The position numbers and the translations under genes are program-made. From positions 359,580 to 423,579 of the forward strand of contig FJOG01000034.1 in NCBI GenBank assembly GCA_900073065.1: a stretch of 64,000 bases of DNA, written 5' to 3'. Position 1 is the first letter of the stretch. Each line of letters begins with the position of its first letter. This DNA comes from Phialocephala subalpina. Its lineage: Eukaryota > Ascomycota > Leotiomycetes > Helotiales > Mollisiaceae. The notes below the pieces were generated by a model, which did not search any database, was not told the origin of the DNA, and saw nothing but the letters and a program-made list of their open reading frames with translations. Shown piece by piece: positions 55,727 through 64,000 of this stretch.

Positions 55727-57052
55727 ATGACAGACCCAAATCTAGACTTTCTCGATGCTGACATTGATCGCCCAGAGGATGGTCCGTCAGCGGCCCAACC
55801 CATCGCCGAAACACTACCAAGCTTAGACCCTGATGCCGACCTTCTCGAACGACAACCCGTCGAACAGGAGGAAGAGCAAGAGCTCGAAGATCACGACGGG
55901 AACGACAACGCGGATGGCGACTCGGCCTACGTGACGGTCCCAGCACCTGTGTCCGTCGCTGGACCGCTGCCGAACCTCGTCCCCGGTGCAGCTTCGTTTG
56001 TTACCGATCAAGAGCAGTTCGAAGACCTCGACGGTGATGCGGATCACGACTCGGCATATGGCGAATCCCTTCAGTCGAGCGAAGCTTCCATTTCGTCTGA
56101 AATCACCAAGTTCCGGTTTGAGAATGGACGGAGATATCATGCGTATCGGGATGGGGCGTATTGGGCTCCCAATGATGAGATTCATAATGATCAGCAGGAT
56201 ATGGCACATCATTTATGGTTGTTGACGTTTGATAATCAATTGTATCTTGCGCCGATACGGAATCCGCAGGTGAGCAGCCTGGAACTTTTCCCCAAACGTC
56301 ATTGCTTACGCAGAGTGTCAATAGAACGTTCTCGACGTCGGGACTGGAACTGGAATATGGGCCATGTGAGTCGTTCGACTCTCGGTCGATACTTTAGAAG
56401 TACTGACTCTGCTGCCAGCGACATGGCCGATGCATTTCCTTCTGCAACAGTCAGAGGCATTGACCTCTCCCCCATACAACCACAATGGGTACCGCCAAAC
56501 TGTATATTCGAACTTGACGATGCGACTCTGCCCTGGACATTCCGTCCCGAATCCTACGACTTCATACATATCCGCGAAATGTTCGGCTCGGTAGGAGACT
56601 GGGACGAATTGTTCAGCCAAGCATATCAAACTTTGAAACCTGACGGCTATCTCGAGTGTGCCGAGCACTCAGTAACTCCAGTCAGCGACGACAATACCGT
56701 TGGCCCAGACCACGTATTCACGCGGTACGGAACCATAATGACGGATCTGTCAAGGAAGAGGGGCAAGGATATCGATATCTGGAATAAGCTAAAAATCTCC
56801 ATGGAGCGTGCTGGATTCGTGGACGTGGTCGAGACGAGGGCGAAATGGCCGATGAACGGATGGAGTTCTGATTCGAAGATGAAAGAGCTGGGAAAGTGGA
56901 ATCAATTAAGAGTAACCCAGGGTATCGAAGGCTTTGCAATGAGGATGTTGACAACTGTTGGTGGGTGGGCTCCAGTGGAAGTGCAAGTCCTCGCTGCCCA
57001 AATCAGAGCAGCACTGAAAGATAAGACTGTTCATGGATATCTTGACGTGTAG
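55727..57052 (+). CDS. LaeA-like SAM-dependent methyltransferase
   Basis: Exons 55727-56269, 56325-56365 and 56419-57052 keep phase and give 405 residues. The 41-bp middle exon encodes the SAM motif I, NVLDVGTGTGIWAI, which continues into DMADAFPSATVRGIDLSPIQ (motif post-I). The family blocks FENGRRYHAYRDGAYWAPND (substrate or partner region) and YDFIHIREMFGSVGDWDELF follow. The N-terminal ~140 residues are acidic and disordered. LaeA-type proteins regulate secondary metabolism and development, while many paralogues modify small molecules. Which applies here is not decidable from sequence. Confidence 0.87.
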   Translation: MTDPNLDFLDADIDRPEDGPSAAQPIAETLPSLDPDADLLERQPVEQEEEQELEDHDGNDNADGDSAYVTVPAPVSVAGPLPNLVPGAASFVTDQEQFEDLDGDADHDSAYGESLQSSEASISSEITKFRFENGRRYHAYRDGAYWAPNDEIHNDQQDMAHHLWLLTFDNQLYLAPIRNPQVSSLELFPKRHCLRRVSIERSRRRDWNWNMGHVSRSTLGRYFRSTDSAASDMADAFPSATVRGIDLSPIQPQWVPPNCIFELDDATLPWTFRPESYDFIHIREMFGSVGDWDELFSQAYQTLKPDGYLECAEHSVTPVSDDNTVGPDHVFTRYGTIMTDLSRKRGKDIDIWNKLKISMERAGFVDVVETRAKWPMNGWSSDSKMKELGKWNQLRVTQGIEGFAMRMLTTVGGWAPVEVQVLAAQIRAALKDKTVHGYLDV

Positions 57053-57267
57053 GCACTCGCCCTTTCCTTCTACGGCCATTTGCTAATCGATGCGAAGGAA
57101 CGTCGTGTACGGCCGGAAGCCCGCAGAATCCTGAGGAGAGTTGTCTCATCTTAAAAGACTGTCAGAACGTAATCTCTGCATCCGAGGCGAGTCATATTAT
57201 GACCGCTACAGGACGGCCTCCCGCGGGGCGACCACGCCAGCTTCATGCAGCTCTCTGTTGGCGACTA

Positions 57268-57561
57268 TCAGACTCGAAAAGGCACCTCGAGCTTTTTGAC
57301 TCGAACGTATTCGAGAATTGCCTCCCGTGGTTGGGTATTGGTGAAATTGAACACTGCCTCGACAGATATCCTTGATTCGACGAATGGAAGGAGCTCTGTT
57401 GCAGAGAAGACTCGCAGGCAGGTCCATATTGCCATGGTGCTCTCTTGGCTTGGGGTTGTAGAGTCGATGACATATCCTCTCAATTCCTTCCACGGGATTC
57501 TCCAGCGTGACTGACATGAGAGAGAAGTTCTCCAGTCAGGGGACTTGAAATTGATGTGCAT
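57268..57561 (-). CDS. Uncertain 97-residue ORF
   Basis: ATG at 57561. The frame has a non-repetitive protein-like composition (EAVFNFTNTQPREAILEYVR) but no motif I know. It may be part of a split gene or chance. Confidence 0.3.
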   Translation of the reverse strand: MHINFKSPDWRTSLSCQSRWRIPWKELRGYVIDSTTPSQESTMAIWTCLRVFSATELLPFVESRISVEAVFNFTNTQPREAILEYVRVKKLEVPFRV

Positions 57562-58211
57562 CTAGGAAGATTTGACAAGAGAATTTAGGATTAAATAGAA
57601 TGCACATTAGACTTTCCTACGAGTATGTATTCGACGAAGACGATGATTCGCCTTCACCTGCGCGATGTTGCAAGTTAGATGTTGTTTTGAGGAAAGAGGT
57701 TCCGAAAGACTAGTGTTGTCCGGAGATACGTTGTTCCGTCGCTCACGGCGGATCAACAGAATTTCTTGACTCGTCAGAATCCATGAAGAAGATCGACAAC
57801 AACTCCTCAAAAACCTGTCATCTGCCAGCCCGCTAGGTAAATCAGGGTCTTCCAAGACATCTTTTGCTACACAAAAATAACCATTTGAAGCACAACTAAT
57901 TGCGCAGTCGGCCGCTCTTTCCTCTACGACAACAACAACAAGAATTAGCTCCGTGCCAGGATTCTTATGCAGTCATAGGAGCTCCGAATCTTCCAGCAGA
58001 CCTCAAGTGTGACTGCAGCAGACAGCATCCTGCGAGATACCAGTGTGGAGAGGATATAAAAGGTCGAGGCATATTCCAGTCAAGGTGATCAACAGCACCT
58101 AGGTAACCAACGCATTCGGACCAGACAATACTTTATTGCCTTCAGGCATCAATACCACCTTTGGAAATCTGCATTGACGTTGAACGAGACAACAACCTAC
58201 AATCATCCATC
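57562..58211. other. Promoter side of the acetyltransferase gene
   Basis: No gene recognised. Short frames only. Confidence 0.4.
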
Positions 58212-59061
58212 ATGGGAACACCATTCATCACCTTTCTAGGCCCTTCGAACCTCGATGCCTACGACCCGAAGCTCTCGTATACCCAACAACCAGAAAGCAT
58301 ACCCAAAACGTTCCTAGAAGCGATGGAGGTCAGGGAAGAGGTGTTCGTCAAGGAGCAGGGAGTTCCTCTAGAGAATGAGTTCGACTCAGACGATGCACGA
58401 GCATGCCATTGGGTAATGGAAACTCTTTTGTTTCCAAGTGTTGATTCTAATCAGCCTGCAGGTTGTTTACGCATCCGTCAATACCACTGTCCAAGCAGAG
58501 CAGAAAGATGCAGATGGCAAAGTCATCGCCCGAAAGCAGAGCGTCACCAAAAGCCTACCTATTGGTACTATTCGACTTGTTCCATTTCCACATCCACCAC
58601 ACCCTACACCAGGAGCTTCATATACAGAAGATGCTCTAGAAACCGACCCCGACAGGGACTTCACGAAACCCCCTCCATACATCGTTGATCGAGCTACAAC
58701 ATTCCATGATGGGAAAGAGCCATATATAAAGCTTGGACGAATTGCTGTGTTGAAGGAGTTCCGTGGTGCTGGGATTGCGAGACTACTGGCAAATGCGGCC
58801 ATTACCTGGATTCAGCAAAACTTCACATACTTCAATCCATCAATCAAGACCGTAGGTATGGAAAACATGAATGCATCGAACATAGCAGAGATACCAGTGT
58901 GGAAGGGATTGCTATGCGTTCATGCACAAGAGCAAGTTACAAAGACTTGGGCAAAGTGGGGATTTCAGATTGATGAAGAAATGGGTACATGGATGGAGGA
59001 GGGTATACCGCATGTGGGAATGTTTCAACGACTCAAATTGGACCCCAATGCAGGAACCTGA
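58212..59061 (+). CDS. GNAT-family N-acetyltransferase
   Basis: Exons 58212-58412 and 58462-59061 give 266 residues. The 49-bp intron (GTAATG donor, CTAAT branch site, CTGCAG acceptor) keeps phase. The N-terminus has AMEVREEVFVKEQGVPLENE, the usual start of this GNAT group. The acetyl-CoA site is LGRIAVLKEFRGAGIARLL (R-x-x-G-x-A/G). An acidic, Pro-rich insertion separates the first strands. It would transfer acetyl groups to a primary amine on a small molecule or protein. The substrate is unknown. Confidence 0.88.
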
Positions 59062-59677
59062 AGCGATTCTTTCGGAGCTTTTCTACACATTCTGTCACCG
59101 TTATTAATACCCAGCATTTCACAGCTAGAGCATCACTTACTGGTAGCAATAATATTTCCTGGCTTTGATCTAGGACAAGGCATGACGAGGACCTTTTGAG
59201 TGTGATTCGTCCATTCACGATTTTCAGCTTCGAATCTTCGGTGAGACAACAGACTTTATATTGCCAGATTCGACCATTCTATGCCAACTTCAGCTCGGAC
59301 ATTGATCTCTTGCTCTTACCACGGTGAGCTCGGAACCTCCCCTTCGTCTTGTTTTGTTAATCTACATGCAGACCAAATTCCGAAGCAGTATCTGACTGCG
59401 AGACAACCCGCGGGGACCCTATGCTAGGCAACATTCAGAATAGCTTCACGAGCTAACTTACGTCAAACCACGTGCAGCAAGCACTTCATCCTCAAATGCA
59501 CCTCCGCCGAGCTCAACCTCTTCTACCGAATTGTTTGAGGCGTTCTATCATCTGCATGAGGTGACGACGTGCATTGAGTTCTGTTTGAGGTCGCTGTTTG
59601 TTGCGCGTCGTAAAATCGCAGTCAACTTCCTAATCCGTCATCGTCGTCTATGAGAGGAGCCTCATTGGTGGTCGGTA
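59062..59677. other. Intergenic, nothing recognised
   Basis: About 600 bp between the acetyltransferase and the dead regulator. No frames of interest. Confidence 0.45.
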
Positions 59678-61505
59678 ATGCCAGGGGCGAGAGGATCCCC
59701 TCAAGGATGTGGCACACGCAAGAAGCGGAAGGTAGCGGTATGCAACCCTTTACTAACGCGTGTACTCGATCGCATGTCGTTCCGACATCCAATGATGTTC
59801 TTCTTTCCATTCAAGTATACAAGTACTTTACCGACGCTTTGATAGTGTGATCGCATGAGGCCATTTTGCCAGCGCTGCGTCAAAGCTGGTATTGAATGCA
59901 AAGGTATGAGAGAGTTGCAACATTCGTCAACCGAAATGCTTCGAATATCAATGCTACCGGCCGTCAAGCTCTCACCTCTGCTTTCCGGACTGAAGAGCCA
60001 AAGCAGAAATCACCTCGAAGGCAGAATCATGCTTTTCCAATCACTAGGTTGAAGTCTGAATCCTCCACCACTTCCACTTCTACATCATCGGCGAGCAACA
60101 CTACAGTGAAGCAAGAACCCCTCACTTCTAAAGAAGAACTCCAACTAGCCCTCCGAAATGGCACAGCCTCAGCCTCTCTCCACAACCACCAACAAATCCA
60201 AGGCACCTCAGTCATCAGACTCCCAATGCTAGGTCTCATAACCCGCTACTACGTCGCAGAAGGAAATGCTCTCAACCAAGCAGAGCTATACCATCAAATC
60301 AGCTCAATCATCGATCCAGGTCCGGTCTTTGACTCCGCCATCTCAGCTGCAGCACTCACAAGATGTGGCAAGTAGATCATAAGCAGGAGATGGTTCTCCA
60401 AGGTACGGATCAGTATGTGAAAACCATCAGAGGTCTGATAAGTATTCTAATAGATCCGAAGAAGAGATTAGAGGACGAGACATTGGCGGTTTGTGTGCTG
60501 TTGTCTGCCTACGAGCTGTTTGCAGGCACTGATCCTTACCTGTCTCCATGGATCTCACATATGGACGGTGTGGCACAACTCATTCAACTACGCGGTCCTG
60601 AGAGGCATCAATCGTCTTTGGGTCATCAGATATTTCTGCATTATCGGACTAGTGCTGCATTGCAAGCGCTGATGTCCCGCAAGTCGTCTTTCCTCTCCTC
60701 ATCAGAATGGCTTACGGTCCCATTCGCCATCACGCCTAAGGACTCCTTTCACCTCCTCTTCGACCTAGTCTTCGATCTGGCCTCGATCCTTGAATCTTTG
60801 GACTTGGCACCTCTCAGTGCTCAGACGGAGCTCGCCCGCCGACAAGAAAATGTGGCGAGGTGTGAAGCTCTGATGTCAAGATTTGAGAGGTGGTTTCAAT
60901 CACTCAAATCCAGCCTGGGAGGCAGCGCTTGGACAGAGATCGCAAGCAGAGCCATTGTTCCCGAGGATGAGAAAGCCGAGGGGAAGGTATTTGAGACTTA
61001 CTTCGAGTTTGAGAACTTAGTCATTGTCCAGGTCCTGTTAAGTTACTGGGGCGCATCGATAATTCTCCTCACAACCCTCCTCACCAACCTCACAATCCTT
61101 ACCACCTCATCACCGACGTCACCAACCCCGACTTCCAACCTACCTTCTATCTTCCCAGAATCAATCCCATCAACCATCCAAACGCACGCCCTAAACATCG
61201 CCCGCAGCATCCCCTTCTGTCTCAAACCCCAACACAAAACAGCCGGTCTTATCATCACTGTCCACCCTTTGCATGTCGCGATGCAAGTTTTTGATACGTT
61301 TGGGATGGGGAGGGAGGAGAGGTGGTGTAGGGAGGTTTTTGGGAGAGTTTGTAGGGGTGAGAATCCGTTTAGGGATGCGGCTTCAGACGGCGAAGTTGGA
61401 AGAAGAGAGAATGTTGATGAGAGGAGGGGAGAAGATGGGAGTGGGGAGTTGAAGTATCAATTGCATTTACCCGAGTTTGGGAAGGGTGCTTTGAGGTTGA
61501 GATGA
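59678..61505 (+). pseudogene. Zn2Cys6 transcription factor, inactivated
   Basis: Exon 1 (59678-59731, ending GCGTRKKRK) splices in phase to 59846 (CDRMRPFCQRCVKAGIECKG). The binuclear cluster has only five of six cysteines: the second is absent, as if one TGC codon had been deleted from an expected GCGTC-R. After ECKG the family continuation YERVATFVN is present but in another frame, implying loss of one base near 59894. A second one-base loss near 60370 separates ALTRCGK from VDHKQEMVLQG. The remaining C-terminal fungal-specific factor region (MDGVAQLIQLRGPE) is intact to the stop at 61505. Sequencing or assembly error could explain the frameshifts. Confidence 0.8.
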
Positions 61506-62120
61506 CAGGCCAACGGCGAACTGAAAGGGAATTCCATCTCGCTGAAGTTCCGATAGACTGGACCCAGATCCAGCTCCGATGTCCGAGAGGAAGTGGGTGC
61601 GTCACGTACGACCACCAAGAGACTCTGGTTTCCCTTGAAACCCTCACTAGAGATCACTGCAGTACAATTTAGTATGAGACTATTTTCGTACAAGCCATGA
61701 TATGTTATACTCTCAAGCGGGCGGCAATCTCAAACATGGCAGCAGCCTGGTCCAAACCTTGCTCCCAACCCAACTGTTGTACAACAGCTCACGTGCAGCT
61801 CTAAATATAGCTGCATACTAAATCGCTGGCCCAGCAAGGCTGTAGGCAGCAAAGGGATGGTTGGAAGTTTCTCCAAGTCGGCGATACCCAAAAAGTTTAT
61901 CAACTGCACGACAAACTCTTGATACTGAAGCAAACGAGCCTCGATTATCGTGTAAGCCAACATGGTGAGCTATCTTACGCACAGCAAAGAAGTGCCATGC
62001 GAGACATCTAACAATGGAATAGTCTTCCCCACCAGCGGTAGCACCGAATACGAATTGGCTGAAGCCGATCGCCTCCCCGCCGAATGCAACGCTAGAGTAC
62101 GTGCTCATGCTGTCCCTCAG
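61506..62120. other. Upstream region of the SERAC1-like gene
   Basis: A candidate first exon is 61962-62036 (starting MVSYLTHSKEV), with a weak GTAGCA donor, in phase with the exon at 62121. This is unproven. Confidence 0.4.
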
Positions 62121-63841
62121 TCGATGTCGCGCTCGCGCTCACCTCGACAAGCATTGTCGCCGTACATGGAATGAACCTGGAGAACAATGACGACCATGCA
62201 GACAATACTTGGACCGACAAGAAGTCCGGAAAGAACTGGCTAAGGGATTTTCTTCCTTCGGAAATCCCATACGCAAGGATTCTAGCGTTCCAATACAACG
62301 CCAATGTCGTGTTTGGCGCATCATCCGCCGGTGTGGAAGAGCAAGCCATAAACATACTACATCTCCTACAGTTAGAACGAAAGGTCTGCTGAACTTCCAG
62401 GCAAAATGTTATCGAATGGAGATGCTGATACGATCCGCGAACAGTTTATTAGTGCCCGACCGATCATCTTCATTGCGCACAGCCTCGGCGGGATTATTGT
62501 GAAACAGGCTCTTGTGACAGCATACCGTGGCGACGGAACGTATGTTATGATCTCCAACAGCACTTATGGTATCGCTTTCTTTGGCGTTCCTCATCATGGA
62601 ACAAAGTATGCAACATGGGGAAGAATTGCTGCTCGCATTGTCGGGGTATCAGGTCAGATCAATGAGTCATTCCTGAACAGCATTGAGTTGGGTTCAGCAT
62701 ACAACGATATTTTAAGTATCAGGTTCGAGCCTCTTCTCAACAGATACAGATTTATTACCATTTGCGAGACGCTCCCGGAGGAAGTCAATGGTATAAATCT
62801 TGGCATAGTAAGTCTTATTCCGTTCTTATCTATTTAAAACACGCATCTGACCAGGCAAGATTGTCGACAAAACCTCAGCCGTCCTCGAGCTCGATGACAG
62901 TCAAGAGGGCAAGCTTTTCCTTAATCGTACTCATAAAACTATTTGCAAGTTCGCAAGTAACCTCGAACCTGAATGGAAACAAGTCTTGTGCATGCTTTGT
63001 TATGGCGCAGAGTCTGCTATTAAGTCTTCAAACCACAGTCCCATGATCCTGAAGCGTAAGGAGATGTTCAAAGACTTGTCTTGGCGCTTAGAAGGTATGT
63101 ACAAGTCGACTTTCCAGCAGCCGTGATGCATTGAGGCTCATATGACCATCAGAAACCTCAGAACAGTCTCTCTCTAGCAAACAAGCCATACAACGAGCTC
63201 AGGAGGTACTGAAGAATATCAAAGAAGATTCCGAGGAGAACGCTCATCTCCATGAAGTCCAACAACAAGTCGATCATCTCAACAGCGGCGTAATGGTCCT
63301 TGTTGGTTGGTTATTCTCAATCCTCACGCCGATCCTGTTCGCCGTCCCCATTCTCATACCCCTTTCCTACATGCTGGCCTTTCTCCCACGTAAAGCCACG
63401 GTCATAGACAAAGCCAATGAAGTCCAAAAATCCCAGCAAGATATCGTCCAACTCGAACGACTGACTCTCGAAAGACTGGATGACCAGCGATCACTTGCAC
63501 TGGAAGCTATCAACATGCTTCAAATTGCTTCAAACTCTGAATCTTCACAGGATGAGGACAGCACGGATGCATATAATTTCGTACTCATCCATCGATTGCA
63601 GCAAACGCTAGATCAACAGACCGAGCGAATAGCCCGGGAGATGCACAAGCGCCAGCGAGTCTACGTAAAAGCAGAGGCGTATCTTAAGCAGCTTGAGGAA
63701 GGTCAAAGGGAAGCAGAAGGCATAGATGAGAGGGAATTTTATCCATGGGTTGCTGCAAAGGTTCGAGAGGATAGGGAAAAACAACTGGCCAGGCAACTGG
63801 GGAACCCGGTGGAGGAAGTGGAGGACGATAGTTGCTGCTAA
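62121..63841 (+). CDS. SERAC1-like alpha/beta hydrolase with membrane hairpin and C-terminal CC
   Basis: Exons 62121-62383, 62445-62790, 62855-63094 and 63153-63841 keep phase; the 5' exon is unresolved. The N-terminal part has VAVHGMN, NWLRDFLP and YNANVVFG, then the nucleophile elbow FIAHSLGGIIVKQAL and GIAFFGVPHHG, typical of SERAC1/PGAP1-like serine hydrolases. A coiled coil precedes a hydrophobic hairpin (VLVGWLFSILTPILF, VPILIPLSYMLAFL). A second charged coiled coil (to ~residue 500) ends with EEVEDDSCC. The catalytic domain and hairpin suggest a membrane-anchored lipase or esterase. The terminal Cys-Cys may be lipidated. Confidence 0.78.
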
Positions 63842-64000
63842 AGGTGGTTTGGGTAGCTGGATAATGTTGAGGCCGTAGCTGTGTAGACTTCGCACAGTAT
63901 TATTAGCAGAATAGGCACGGATATGAACAGCGAGGCAGGGACTTCGTGTCAATTGGGCTTAGGCAGGAGTATTGTGGATATTTCTTTATATATTTTTGTG
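63842..64000. other. 3' flank of the SERAC1-like gene
   Basis: No feature recognised; the window ends here. Confidence 0.4.

Noticed and set aside
1..64000. CRISPR arrays, rRNA or tRNA genes
   Set aside because: No regularly spaced palindromic repeats with unique spacers, and I recognised no tRNA or rRNA sequence. The tandem arrays are minisatellites without spacers.

Overview
This window looks like nuclear DNA of a filamentous ascomycete. A leotiomycete-type fungus is my best guess, from gene content only. Most genes are broken by 39-136 bp introns with GT-AG ends and CTAAC/CTGAC-like branch sites. The families present are typical of these fungi: a HET domain, FunK1 and APH-type kinases, a Pth11/rhodopsin-like membrane protein, RTA1, 2EXR, a LaeA-like methyltransferase, a Zn2Cys6 factor and BTB. 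I resolved gene models by joining open frames at splice sites that keep phase. Exon coordinates are in the entries. They are inference from sequence, not transcript data.

Layout. 0-14 kb: a coiled-coil protein, a basic protein with a SUMO-interaction-like tail, two small related proteins (4.1 and 10.8 kb), a HET + FHA-like + protein-kinase gene (5.8-8.3 kb), a 15-bp minisatellite and a BTB fragment. 14.3-18.7 kb: two AAA+ ATPase modules (BCS1-like and DUF7025-type) that splice in phase into one predicted 1355-residue protein. 20-25 kb: a divergent pair (CxxCxGxG mini-protein and C2H2 protein with GW repeats), a MYND fragment, a three-exon unknown gene and a Tc1/mariner-type MITE. 25.6-32.4 kb: two convergent, overlapping APH-like kinase genes flanked by two related small zinc-ribbon-like genes, then a FunK1 kinase.

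32.4-47.9 kb is rearranged and repeat-rich. It has decayed SANT/Myb fragments in two clusters, the second copy of a ~770-bp segmental duplication (first copy at 4.65 kb), an unknown four-exon gene with decapeptide repeats, two membrane proteins, small zinc-binding proteins, and an intact chromo-like + SANT gene that is probably the parent of the fragments. An AT-rich island and minisatellites end this stretch.

48.3-64 kb is denser and more conventional: a Pth11-like protein, a decayed 2EXR gene, an RTA1 membrane protein, an FAD monooxygenase divergent from a LaeA-like methyltransferase, a GNAT acetyltransferase, a Zn2Cys6 regulator that has become a pseudogene, and a SERAC1-like hydrolase with a membrane hairpin and a C-terminal Cys-Cys. 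The monooxygenase, methyltransferase, RTA1 and dead regulator could be the remnant of a small metabolic or stress-response cluster, but no backbone synthase is present.

The most novel-looking items are the double AAA+ fusion and the HET-FHA-kinase fusion. Both would be settled by RNA-seq across the named introns.
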